From: Chara braunii
Taxonomy: Eukaryota > Streptophyta > Charophyceae > Charales > Characeae
Direction of reading: 5' to 3'
NCBI GenBank assembly: GCA_003427395.1
Contig: BFEA01000301.1
Location: forward strand, 665,714-718,632
DNA: 52,919 nucleotides
Shown here: piece after piece, positions 33,139 through 43,446 of the stretch
How positions within the stretch are numbered: the first letter of the stretch is position 1
How the letters are laid out: each line of letters starts with the position of its first letter
Position numbers and translations under genes: made by a program
The notes under the pieces: generated by a model
What the model was told of the DNA's origin: nothing
The model's input: the letters and a program-made list of their open reading frames with translations, nothing else
The model's database searches: none

Positions 33139-33655
33139 AAAGGAAAAAGAGGGAAAAAAAAGTTTCTTTCTCTAGTGCAATGATGTCGGGCAGGGTAGTC
33201 TAGGAGGCCGTGCTCACAATCTTCCTCCACAGAATGCACCTTACAGGTAAGGCGGTCGCATTCCAAATGTTATTGTTTTCTTTTTTTTCTTGGTCGTGTG
33301 TTTCTTACGAGTCCCCTGTCCGTGAATTGCTCAAGCTGTGTTTTGTTAGAGGATTGTAAGGCTCATCACACTGGCACTTAGGGGAATGTATCCAACCATT
33401 TTCACGGCCGGATCCATGTGCCAACCTGGCCACGGGGCTGAGATGCCCTCATTGAGGGCACACTCACACTACCACTTCCAAGAATGTATACAACTGCAAT
33501 CCTTCTTCTTTTCTGAGGTTCACGGCCGCAACTTTTTTTTTTTGGTTTTGTTTCCGTGAGAGTACCAGAAAGAAAACGGAGTGGCACCCAGGCTCGGCAA
33601 ACTCGGAGCGCAATGAAATTCAGGGTCGGCAAAAACAGGCTCGGAGGTACTAGTG

Positions 33656-34110
33656 TAAGACGGAGTTGCGTTTTCTTGAGGATGGTGAACACTTCCTCAA
33701 GGTGCTTCATATGTTCCTCGATGGATTTGCTAAAGATCATAATATCATCGAGATACACCACCACAAACTGACCAATCTGTTCGTGGAGGACCTTGTCCAT
33801 AAGGCTTTGAAAGGCGGTTGGTGCATTCGTGAGACCGAAGGGCATTACCGTAAATTTGTAAAGCCCATCGTGTGTCTTGAACGCAGTCCTGTGCTGGTCT
33901 ACAGGATCGACTTCAATCTGATGGTATGAGGTCGCTCTCGGAGAAGACCTTGCACCCACCTGCAGCATCAAGCAAATCATCTATGCGTGGCAATGGGTAT
34001 GCATTCTTTCTCGTGATGCGGTTTAGACCACGATAATCAATAAGCATGCGAAGTTTGCCTCCTTCCTTTGACACAAACAAAACAAGTGCACCAAATCCGA
34101 ATTCGCTAGG
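33656..34110 (-). pseudogene. RT palm of element C between two TIR elements
   Basis: Minus strand: [20 protein letters not shown], then [28 protein letters not shown] and (after a break near 33935) [60 protein letters not shown] with an intact YLDD, ending KKTQLRL at the insertion. The next residues, NLEKSEFGRN, are found 9.6 kb away at 24060. Confidence 0.85.
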
Positions 34111-34880
34111 TTTTTTTTTTTTTTTTTTTTTTAACCGCTAGTTCCTCCGAGCATGTTTTTGCCGAACCTGAATTTCATTGCGCTCCGAGTTTGCTAAGCT
34201 TGGGTACCACTCCATTTTCTTTGTAGTACTCTCACAAAAAACAAAAAACAAAACAATTGCGGCCGTGAAACTCGAAAAAAAAAAAAAAAAAAAAGGAAAC
34301 AAAGCTTTGGTCGTGATTGCACTTGTATACATTCTTGGAAGTGGTAGTGTGAGTGTGCCCTCAGTGAGGGCATCTGAACCTCGTGGCCAGGTTGTTAGAT
34401 TCACAAAAGAGAATAGAAGAGGAAAAAAACGGGCACACGGATCCAGCTGTGGAAATGGCTGGATACATTCCCTTAAGTATCAGTGTGATGAGCACCACAA
34501 TCCTCTCACAACACACATCTTGAGCAGATCACGGACAGCTTACGCAGATCACGGATTCCACCCTGCCTCGTTGGCAGGGGACTCATAAAAAACACACGAC
34601 AAACAAAAACAAGAAAATAGTAACATTCAAAATGTGACCGCCTTACCTGTAAGGTGCATTCCATGGAGGAAGACTGTGAGCATGGCCTCTTAGACTACCG
34701 TGACCGACATCATTGCAGTGGAGAAATCATTTTCTTTTTTTCCTTTTTCCTTTCACTCGCAACACTATAAAACTCAGATTTATGGGACATTGCTGACCCT
34801 GTGTCCCACCCCCGATTTCTTCAGGAACTGGCAAAACCTCATAATTTCCCCAACACTAGCGGAGGTACTAGTGCTTTAAA
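34111..34880. mobile_element. Short TIR DNA element, right copy, inverted
   Basis: This is an inverted copy of the left TIR element over nearly its whole length. Shared blocks (as reverse complements) include 'cttcctccatggaatgcacc' versus 'cttcctccacagaatgcacc', the 'gccctcaNtgagggca' palindrome, and 'caacactagcggaggtactag'. It begins with a 22-base T run and CTAGTTCCTCCGAGC, and ends CGGAGGTACTAGTG. It interrupts C RT between GWIKRSE and SEFGFGA. Flanking K-x-S-E codons on both sides may be a diverged duplication. No transposase is encoded. Confidence 0.65.
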
Positions 34881-34897
34881 ACACGTGCCCAACAGTG

Positions 34898-35251
34898 CTA
34901 GTGGTGCTGATAAGAGCAGACACCACTAGCACCTAGGGTGAGGCTCCATCTATTGGTGGGGAGCATCACCTGCTCACTACGCTTAATCCATCCCTTATCG
35001 ATCATCTCATTTATTTGTTTCCGGAGTGACTCCAACTCGCCGAATCCCATTCGGCATACACAACCCTTTGGAGGAACCACACCTTTGACCAACTCAATCA
35101 TATGTCGGACTGATCGCATGGGAACTCTACGTGGTTCGATCAGAACTTCCGAGAATCGGTCAAGTAGAATGCTTGTTGGGTCCGATGGGGGCAAAGGATC
35201 AGCAAAAGGATCACCTAGATCAGGTCGCAAATTACGAATGGAGGCAACCAA
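34898..35251 (-). pseudogene. RT N-terminal part of element C
   Basis: The frame reads PTSILLDRFSEVLIEPRRVP, then HMIELVKGVVPPKGCVCRMG and ELESLRKQINEMIDKGWIKR, the standard lead-in to gypsy RT (compare YRMSPAELDELRQQLKDLIEKGWI in A). After RSE the frame enters unrelated DNA: a short palindromic piece containing GGTGCTAGTGGTG and its reverse, then the TIR element. Confidence 0.8.
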
Positions 35252-35464
35252 ATCTGAAGTAGAGTCATTTGGGCTCAGGGTAGGTAAAGAAGTAGAAGTG
35301 CTAGAAGAAGTGCTAGAAATCGATTAAGTAGGTAAAGTAGAACTAGTACTAGCCGCAAAACTAGTAGGCACATGAGTAGGGCGATCAAAGGCAACATACA
35401 ATTAATTGTTTATCCTCTTTGTGCTTGTGCCACTTCTTGCAGAACTGCATGGCATTGAGAAAAG

Positions 35465-35800
35465 TCACTCAGGACTCCTGCTCATCCAAGACGACGGGAA
35501 GCTCGTTCCCTTTAGCATCATTGGCCATGAAAACTGGCTCTTTCCACTTGGTCCATTCGCATTGGGACTGCAGCCAACCCAAGCCAAGGACTGCGTCGAA
35601 GGGACCTTGTCAAGGACATTGAAGTTCAATGTGCGGGTGCCTATCTTGTCCTGGTAGTGCGCACACCTTTGACTACATGTGTGAATGAGACAACCTCTTT
35701 GTTGCCTACTTGAGTTTGGCAAGGGTTCTGCAAAGCCATTTGCTTCGTTCCCACACCCAAAACAATTAGTCGTAGCACCACAATCAATCAAGGTGGTTTA
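35465..35800 (-). pseudogene. Protease of element C
   Basis: LIDCGATTNCFGCGNEANGF holds the active-site D-C-G-A, the pattern D-x-G-A/S of retroviral-type proteases. The frame then breaks and the rest (DKIGTRTLNFNVLD, SLAWVGCSP, in part other frames) resembles the TLDVVLGMDWL-type second half only weakly. In contrast to A/B/D, the Gly after the second residue is kept. Confidence 0.6.
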
Positions 35801-36099
35801 TGAGAAGTTTATGAGAACTTCACTGTCTCTTGAGCATGCTGATGTTTCATCTTAAGCCCAATGCTCTAAGTGGTAGTGAAAGCCGACCGTCTTAAACTTC
35901 TCCCAAGGCTCAACGTACAAAGCATGACAAACTTCAACCTTGGATTCCGCAGACAATAGGGCTTCAAGCGAGGACTCCTGAGCTACATCAGGTTCAGTCT
36001 CCCTTGTCGTAGAGGATCCTGATGTTAACTCTATGCCCGATTCTGGTTTCCCTGCAGCCTATAAGGAGCTTGTACTTTATGGTTTGGTTTCAGGCAATG

Positions 36100-37591
36100 C
36101 TGGCATAACACTTTTTTGAGCCTAATTCTCCAATCATTTTCAATGATCCGGAGGTCAATCCAAAGTTTGGTGGTTGCATCCTCCGCTTTCCCTGGAATTT
36201 TGATTCCTTGGGAAGTTGGACATAGTTCTTCCCTGAATTCCGGTTTGGTCCCTTCACATTGGCAAGCTTTCTAAAGGCATTTATTTTTTCTTCTTCAGTA
36301 CTCGTATCAGAGTCATAAGCTGAAGAGGAACATGTATCAAGGTCCTATTCGTGGTCACCACCAAGAGTGGGGTCGTCTGCATAAGCCTCCTCATCGGCCT
36401 CCAACAGGTCGTGCACAACAAAACGGTGCTGCCTCGAAACTGCCTGCCGCCAATAGGCTTTTTGTTGTCAAATGTGGTGCCTGTCGCCAATACTGTGGTA
36501 ATGAGGTCTTTTGCCTCAAGGCTGACCACATCCTGCATGAAGGAAAGTCAGTCACTGTAACCAATGAGCTCTTCGCCTAGGCGATGTGTGTAATTAGTGG
36601 GAACCATACCTTACACAACATCCAAGCATGATTGTGCAATCATTTCCATTCTGGTGTGGCAAAAAGTTTGCTAACAAACAACTGGAGTATGCATAGTGCC
36701 CGTCCACTTGCTGCGCTTGAGATCATCAAGTCTCTTCCTGGTTCTTGCAGCAGCATGTGGATCCTTAAATTGTTTAATCATGATCTCTTCAACTGTGGTT
36801 ATTGGTGTGGCGTTGAGCCACTGCATCACATTGATCTTAGTGTACCCGGCCTGCGTAGCTTGGACTTCTGAGAAGCCTCGTACGTTGGGTTCAATGTTGG
36901 TTCCCATGATCAAGGACTGGCTCGGTGGTTGAGTTCCCAGCACCTCGAAGTAGGCTCTCATGGAGCTGATCCAGGACTGTACGTCTTCCTAACCGTCGTA
37001 CTTGGACGATATTGCAACCACGTTTTTGTCCACATAGGGACTGCTATAGCTGGCACCAGCAATTGCTGTATCTGAACTCGAGGTTGCAACAGTTGCAGAA
37101 TTCCCTGTGCTGTCACTTGCTGCAGTGGCAGCACGGTCTGCACCTACTGCAGGCCTTGAACGAACCACACTCAGAGGAGTAGAGGTATGGAGAGGAGCAA
37201 AGACAAATTGGTTAGCAGCATTGGAGGCAGAAGGTAGAGGAAGAGGATTAAGAATCTGGTCCTTATGCAAATTTGCCATCTGCCGCATCTGATCACTGTG
37301 CTCTTTGGCCATATTTGTCATTTCTACCCGCAGTTCACTTATCTCGACAAAAAGTTTAGTTATATGAACGGGGACTTCACTGAGTAGATGCCAATCTATG
37401 AGAGCGCGCACATATTCGACCAGATTCTTCTTGACCTCAGTATCGAGCAAGGAGGGGAATATTTTGAAGACAGCCTCATGGCCTGCAACAATGTTTTTCC
37501 GTTTTTCCTCCTCTGCCTTCTCTTCCCTCCCCAATGCCTTGTCATAGAGGACTTGGAACAATGGTTTATCCTCTGCTACGGCTGCATCCAA
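36100..37591 (-). pseudogene. Gag of element C
   Basis: The N-terminal frame (37591-36989) reads MDAAVAEDKPLFQVLYDKAL and an Lys/Glu-rich stretch, then a helical segment rich in Met and His (EMTNMAKEHSDQMRQMANL). The capsid-like part follows (36961-36671: AYFEVLGTQPPSQ, GYTKINVMQWLNATPITTVE, IKQFKDPHAAARTRKRLDDL). An acidic C-terminal region, LLEADEEAYADDPTLGGDHE, and a basic stretch (GKNYVQLPKESKFQGKRRMQ) come after in other frames. I could not place a zinc knuckle with confidence. Several breaks make it inactive. Confidence 0.65.
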
Positions 37592-37882
37592 TTGTGCATT
37601 TAGACCACAAAAGCCTTTGCATTGGCCATTTCAGCAAGTCCCTCAAGATGGGTGCTCTCTCTCTCACTTCTCTCACTCTCTTCCTTTTGTCTACGAGTCT
37701 CTACGCACATCAAATATGAGCTCAGGAAAAGAAACAGACTGAAAAGCCCAAAGAAGAGAAGGTACAACTCCTAGCCGGAGCGACATTACATCTGGACTAG
37801 AGAGCAGCAAAAAACAAACAAACAAACATAAATTCACATGAGAGATCTGATCCAGTGACTCGGTCTGATCAGACTGCATACG
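37592..37882 (-). other. Leader part of element C next to Gag
   Basis: Non-coding DNA between the Gag start and the leader insertion. It contains a CTCTCTCTCACTTCTCTC-like stretch and AAACAAACAAACAAAC, and no gene. Confidence 0.5.
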
Positions 37883-39081
37883 AGATCCCCTCCTATGAAA
37901 CCGTTTGAGCGTGCGTGAGCGCGAGCAAGTGCGCTTAAAGACCCCGCCCCCCCGACACCCAAACGCGCTCAAAGCGCTTTAAGGCGCGCGCTCTCGTCAA
38001 AAAAAGTGCGCGCGCACGTCACGGGGTTGCAGTAGGGCAAGGGATGTCATGGGGGCGGTTGCGCATACAAAAGAAGTCGGGTGGTTGGGGGTGATTTTGG
38101 GGGGGGGGGCCTAGAGGGGGAAGGTGGTGGCTCTCTCTCTCTCTCTATGTGTGTGTGCGTGCGCATGTATGTGTGTGTGTGCATGTCACGGCATGTGCAT
38201 GTGTTTGGGGGGGGAATTGGCAGGGGCATGTGTCTTTTTTTTCTCGTTTTTATGTTTTTTATTTTTTTAAATATATACAAACTTAAAAAAAAAACAATAA
38301 AAAATATGGGGTCTTACATCTCCCAAATATCTACAAGACTATATTTTTTTATTATTTATGTAAATTATGTTGTTATTTCTTTGCCTGCAAAAAAAACTAT
38401 GTTAAAGAAAANAAAAACCCNCCCATTTCATGTTTTTTTTTTGTTATTTTNTTTNTTTTATGTTTGTGATTTAAAAAAAAAAAAAAAAAAGTCAAAAAAA
38501 AAAAAANANANAANANAAGGTTGTAGCTACGTAGCACCGTGTTCGTGTTCGGAGGCAGACGCGAACATGTTCGCCTGAACGCGAACAAGCGCCCAAAACC
38601 CTCCGAACGTGGACATAAAAAATATACAAAAAAACGAACAATCAATTCTCAAAAAAATCTGAAAAAACACATGCTCTGTAAAATAACAATACCAGCAACT
38701 TTTGCATTGGCGACATGTTCAAATTCGTAGCCAATCACGAGTTAAAAATCAAAAACCGAATTTTATTATTATTATTATTATTTTATATGAAAAAAAAAGA
38801 AGTTCGCCCGAACATGTTCGCGAGCTGTTCGCACGAACGCACGAACACGTTCGCGCGAACGTGAAGGGGCGCAAACACGTTCGCCGTGCTACGCAGGGTT
38901 GTAGATCTCAAAAATATCTACAACCCTGTATTTCTTTTTTATCATTATTTTAGGGGGAAAAAAATATTCCCGCACCCGCTCGAAACCCTCTCAAGCGCTT
39001 TTGAGCGCGGGATTGAGCGGAGCTAAAAAAATTGAGCTCCGACCCCGCGCTCAATCAGCGCGAGGTAACACAGATCCCCTC
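37883..39081. mobile_element. Mutator-like insertion candidate in the C leader
   Basis: AGATCCCCTC occurs at 37883-37892 and 39072-39081, flanking 1179 bp that differs sharply in composition from its surroundings. A 9-10 bp target duplication is typical of Mutator-like elements. Both ends are rich in GCGC and GAGCGC/GCGCTC strings (TTTGAGCGTGCGTGAGCGCG at the left; CGCGCTCAATCAGCGCG at the right), but a clean terminal inverted repeat is not obvious. The inside has G-runs, CT and GT repeats, A/T runs with nine isolated N bases (38412-38516), and an inner inverted-repeat element. There is no transposase. Confidence 0.5.
38521..38910. repeat. GTTCG-rich inverted-repeat element
   Basis: The left end GTAGCTACGTAGCACCGTG and the right end (reversed) CTGCGTAGCACGGCGAACGTG form imperfect terminal repeats. 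Inside are many GTTCG/CGAAC pentamers: 'cgaacatgttcg' is a perfect 12-base palindrome and occurs on both halves. The middle is AT-rich with (ATT)n. It looks like a foldback or MITE-type insertion. Confidence 0.6.
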
Positions 39082-40195
39082 AAGTCCAATCTGACCAGTT
39101 CCGTGACCGTACAACAAATTCGACAGCGAGTGACTATATTCAACACTGGACAATTCAGTGGTTTACACGGTGCGAGTCAAGCCACGGACGATGCAATCAA
39201 ATCATGTGAAACATCTCAGCAGCGGGTATCCTAACCAAAAGAATAAATTAAGGATCTCAGTTAGAAAGAGAATGAACCAAAGTCTAACAGATTTGGGTCC
39301 AAGGGGCCCTTCTTGCTTGGGCCCGATCGCATCGCGTCCCTAAGGGTCCCACGTCGCGTCCCTAAGGGTCCCACGTAGGTCGTGATTGAGTCTCAACCAA
39401 GAGGAGTCCCACATAGACTCAATTTCTGCCTCTACCACACTGAAAAACGAATTTCAACTTCCAGCAGAACCTACAGACTACAGCCGTTCAAAGATGAAAA
39501 GACAAAGCATTGTAGAAGGACTCGGCATTCAAATCAAGATACTTCATTTCTCCATCCATCAGGTGAGTAAGTAGTTCACACATTTACTTACACAATCAAG
39601 ACCACAGACAAATAGGAAAGAAACCCAGAATAACCCCAACAAGACACACATACATGGGCATCTCGTAGGTGCACGACACTCATCAGAGTGGCCTGAGCTT
39701 CGAGATGATTAGTACTCACCCCCACTCATATGATCCGGGTGACCCCTATAACGCTACCCTTACACTAGTGTCCTATCTCCTAGGAGGGTCTGACTCCAAC
39801 ACCCAAGTGCAACGTGGGGTGCCCCGTCGATGCTGAAGAACAAAGTAGCAACTTGCAGTTCGTAGATGTTGAATGGCTCCTGTCCCTCAAGTTCGCCTAC
39901 TTGAGGGAAGCCCTTAAGTCGCCAAGAGTCTCCCTTGAATCAGATTCCAGGTGTGAGTGCCTTTCACTATCTCCTCTCTCAAGTTGTCGCATAATGTCTC
40001 CACGAAATGTCTCGCCACCCCAATCTCACTCTCAAGCAACCTTGTTAGGTCCAGTGTCGACCCCACACAACCTAACCAGGTGGTGGCAGCTTCCACGCTG
40101 CCCCACTTCCCTTACAGCCATCCCTACCCCTAAGTGCTGCCCTCAATCTCTTAGGTTAGGGTTAGGGCAGCAAAGTCAACTCTCACCAGCAAGTA
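39082..40195 (-). other. Remaining leader of element C
   Basis: About 1.1 kb between the primer site and the leader insertion, without a convincing open frame. It has direct repeats of 'gcgtccctaagggtcccacg' near 39336-39375 and a TTAGGTTAGGGTTAGGG stretch at about 40151. The latter resembles plant telomere repeats only briefly. Confidence 0.5.
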
Positions 40196-40213
40196 GAATC
40201 CACTCTGATACCA
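40196..40213 (-). other. Primer-binding site of element C
   Basis: Minus strand TGGTATCAGAGTGGATTC begins just after the LTR terminus ATAACA. TGGTATCAGAG is the classical plant initiator tRNA-Met primer site. Confidence 0.85.
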
Positions 40214-40214
40214 A

Positions 40215-41479
40215 TGTTATGATCCTGGCCAATTTCGAAGTACACATTCATCAAAAAGTACAATGTCGTCCAATTGCAAAAAGAAATGAATGAACTTGAG
40301 AGAGGAGACGGGGTAAGAAGAAGAAGAAGAAGAAGAAGAAAGCAAAAAGAAGAAGATGATGATGATGAACACCAACATAGATCAATGATAATGCTATTCT
40401 TCTTCGTCAACCACTCTCCTCCTCCTTATCTCCTCCTCTCTTATTCACACAATAAACAATAATAATAATGTTGAATGGCTGAACCAGAATCAATGTCTGA
40501 ATCCCTCTTCTACTGCAGGTGTCACATGAGGTCCACCATAGCCATGCCCACCGTTCTTCCGCCTTCGTCCAAGGTCGAGGCTATGGCGGACTACTAGGGC
40601 CTTGCCCTGATGTCCAAAGGACAACACAAAGCAGCTATGGCTGCTCTAGCTTCTTGGTGTAGCCCTATCCCAGCCGGGGCCTTCTTGCTTCAGCGTCCAC
40701 CAAGGTGATGAAGATGGCAACCGCCATAGCCAGGTAAGTACCTCTGGCGCTCCTCCCTCCTAGTCCTGGTCTTCTTCCTCCTCCTGTCCCCAGCAGCGCT
40801 GCTCCTTGGTAGCGCTGCTCCAGCCAGCGCTCCAACCAGTGTGTTGCCAAACTTGCACACCGAGAATGAGGCTGAGCTCTTGGCTCAGCCCAAACATATA
40901 GCGGCCAACTTGCCTCTTGGGCGGTGACTTCCAAGCAACCAGTACCTCCTCCCTTCCGGAGGGAAACATCACTGCAGACTCTGAAGTGACTCTGATATTG
41001 CCCATTCAGGCCCTAGACTCAAAATGGTTGGACTGGTACCCGCCTAGACATAGCCTACAACTACTGGGCCTCTAAAAATGCCAACTTTTGTCTTTTTCTG
41101 CTCGGCGTCAAGTACCCGACACATCTACCTCTAAATGGTGTGGTACTAGCCTACCTGCCACTTGAGTGTTTCCCACTGCTTCAAGTGTCGCGGGCCTCTT
41201 TCCCCGCCACTTCGAGTGTTTTCCCCGCTGCAATCCTCAATATCACGGCCACAGGTAAGTACCGGCCCTTCGGGCCCATTGAACGAACAAGTGCCCTTGC
41301 GGGTCACACACACACTCCAGCCGACAAGCACTCAGACAGACATGCAGACCAGCAAGCGTGCACACACACAGACTTAGAGAACTCAGTAACAAGCGGGAAA
41401 CTCAGCAAGGCATTCAGTCCATGAGCGAAACTCAGAAATCAGCTGTGTGTCTCAATCCGTGTTTGGTCAGGTTATTACA
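40215..41479 (-). repeat. 5' LTR of element C
   Basis: 1265 bp, beginning TGTAATAACC and ending GGATCATAACA on the minus strand, directly followed by the primer site. It contains three GCCATAGC/GCTATGGC octamers (40580, 40634, 40723) and an (AAG)n stretch. Part of it (40215-40900) is repeated at 21445-22125. Confidence 0.8.
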
Positions 41480-42496
41480 ATAAGCCAAATTTGCAAGGAA
41501 AATGAGCAATAGCGAAATCACAGAATTTCCAGATCGCAAAATCACATTGAAAGCCAGATATTCAGAAGCTGTCAAGAAAGCACAAATGCACTGATGTCAC
41601 ACCAAGGGAGAACCAAAGCAGCGAACTCGATTGTCAATGAAAGCATACTCTCCCTACCACCCACAACGCAATTGAAGCTCTTCCCCATATAAGCGCTCAA
41701 CGCCCAGACTGCGATCCTACGGCTACACTACAAGTCTACAAAATGACGAAGCAACCGTTGATGTCAGCAGCAGCAACCGAAGTACATGCAGATGTCGACC
41801 ATGTAGACCTCCACCCAGACCATGTACGTGCTCTCACATCACATCCTCACTCGCCGAAACATGCTCACCCTCGACTTCATCTCCCACGTCTCCCCTTTTA
41901 ACCGAAGACCACCACCATACCCCGCTGACCTCCTCCAAGCCCAAGCCCAGCTATGGGCGCTGGGCTATGGTGCTACCTTCTTGCAGCGCCCTGCTCTCTC
42001 TTTCACGATGTCGATTGCGTTCACGCACCAAGCGCACGGCAGGCAGGCGCGAGCACTCGCTCCAGCCGCGCTGCCCGTACCACCAAGTGCCCAAATGCCC
42101 TCTGGCCATGCACTTTGCTATATGCAAAGCGGCCTGGCTGGTTGGCTGCCTCGCCTGCCTTGCATGTGCCCAGTAGCTTCCGGTTGGGCCAAAGTGTCTG
42201 GGCCCAGGCCCATTCAGACAGTAGCCTGGGACCAAACTGGTTAGGCGTGCCCAACCACCCAAGCGCAAGCGTGCTGTGTTCCCTGCTTTCCGTGTTGCTG
42301 GAAGACCCTAGAAGGCTCAAAAATATTTCTGATTCTCACGAGCAGGGTGGATGTAACCAACTTGTGCATGGCAACTGTCTGGCGCCCACCAAAGCTTTGC
42401 AAATTGACGAATTCAGGCCTCATTGACATTTGAGGGCCTGCCTTCACTTAGGGCGGTCACATGCTTGCTGTAAGGGCCCCTCAAGGGCATCCCGAG
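41480..42496 (-). repeat. Diverged LTR of the A/B/D superfamily (G), target of element D
   Basis: On the plus strand it opens with 'tttgcaaggaaaatgagc', the reverse of the family LTR end, and closes with 'gcctgccttcacttagggcgg', the reverse of the block near the family LTR start. The middle differs considerably. Element D sits at its outer edge, with CGAG duplicated. No gag or pol of its own is seen; the C LTR abuts its other end. Confidence 0.7.
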
Positions 42497-43426
42497 TGCG
42501 AGGCTCAAGGCCTCGGTAAGCCCCACTTGGCCCTGTTTCAGCCAGAACGACCGCCCAAGGTGAAGGCGGCCCTTACAAGGCACGAGAGGCCTGTTTTTGG
42601 CTGGGTTGTACGCAACTGGGAGATTCAGGCAGTTGCACAGCGGCAGTTGGTTGATGAGCCCAGGCCCTGCCTGCCTTTTTCCAAATGAATCCGAGGAAGG
42701 CCCTGGGCCAGACACGGGGCGTGGACTGAAAAAAGGCCGCTGGCAGTTGGATAAGGGTAACCACCCCAGGCCCTGCGTGTGATTTGCTGGGTCAGGGTAA
42801 CAGCCACTTGGGCCCTACCGGAAGCTTCTGGGCAGGGGCCCAGCGCAGCCAGGCAACGCACAGCAGGCAGGCCACTTTCATAAAAGAAAGTGCCTGCCTC
42901 CGCATGCGACATTCAGGCACTTGCTACATGCTGCGCAAGCGCTGCCGCGCTATCAGCTGGCAAGCGCCCTCGCACTCACGGGCGAGCAGGGCACACGCAG
43001 GCAGCCATAGCCGACCTGGCCTGCGATATGCTGGATGGGGCGAATTGGTGGTTCTTGGGTGCACATGGCATCTGTGTGGGGGATCGAGGTTGTGAGTGAT
43101 GCGTGAGACATACCTGTTGCTTGAGACGAACGGCATTGGCCGAGATCTGCTCGTACTTCGGGAAGCTGTTGACATCACCAGCGGAATTGTAGACAGAATC
43201 TGCCATTCGTAGTCTGGGCGCTGAGTGCCAGATAGGAATCCGAAATTGGTTCTTGTTGATGATGATGAGACTATTCCAGCATTGTCGCGTGTGAGCTTTT
43301 GCTGTGCTCTTATTTGGTGGAACTCCAGTTGCAATTCTGCTTTTGGTTCGAGGTCACGACTATCTGGTTTCATGTGTATGATCCTGCTTGGTTTTCTAGA
43401 ACTTGCTATCGCTCATTTTCCTTGCA
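42497..43426 (+). repeat. 5' LTR of element D
   Basis: It starts TGCGAGGCTCAAGGCCTCGG and ends TTCCTTGCA, 930 bp. It contains a GCCATAGC octamer at 43004 and the conserved GATGATGATGAGAC stretch near its end. Confidence 0.93.
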
Positions 43427-43428
43427 TT

Positions 43429-43446
43429 TAGGTATCGGAGCTGTGG
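43429..43446 (+). other. Primer-binding site of element D
   Basis: TAGGTATCGGAGCTGTGG stands where A and B have TGGTATCGGAGTTGTGG, so the second base has mutated. The GGTATCGGAGC core is kept. Confidence 0.8.

Larger units (their letters stand above)
24064..33655. mobile_element. Short TIR DNA element, left copy, split by element B
   Basis: Without element B and its duplicated 4 bases, this is about 640 bp (24064-24188 plus 33143-33655). Ends are CACCAGTACCTCCG and, reversed, CACTAGTACCTCCG, with TAA on both sides (24061-24063 and 33656-33658). Removing the element with one TAA rejoins the C RT codons exactly (KKTQLRL then NLEKSEFG), so the 3-bp duplication is well supported. A 3-bp duplication and a CACTA-start terminus fit a non-autonomous CACTA-type element; TAA would also fit Harbinger. 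It encodes no transposase. Confidence 0.7.
21445..41479 (-). mobile_element. Composite gypsy element C with nested insertions
   Basis: In minus orientation the order is LTR (40215-41479), primer site, leader, Gag (37591 downward), protease, RT, RNase H and a truncated integrase (to about 22760), then a partial LTR. Its RT differs from A/B/D (for example GHRLSVAGLEREATKVE) and it uses a TGGTATCAGAG primer site, so it is a separate lineage. It contains a 1.2 kb insertion in the leader, two inverted short TIR elements in RT, and the whole of element B inside one of those. Without the insertions the body would be about 8 kb. That the outer LTR pieces belong to one element is inferred. Confidence 0.7.

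Noticed and set aside
36420-36580. Cys-rich plus-strand peptide (KCGACRQYCGNEVFC) as a zinc finger
   Set aside because: It is the reverse strand of C Gag and has no start, context or family support.
38400-38520. Single N bases as meaningful variation
   Set aside because: They lie in homopolymer A/T runs and are best explained as base-calling ambiguity.
40151-40168. Interstitial telomere repeat (TTAGGTTAGGGTTAGGG)
   Set aside because: Fewer than three imperfect units; too short to distinguish from chance.
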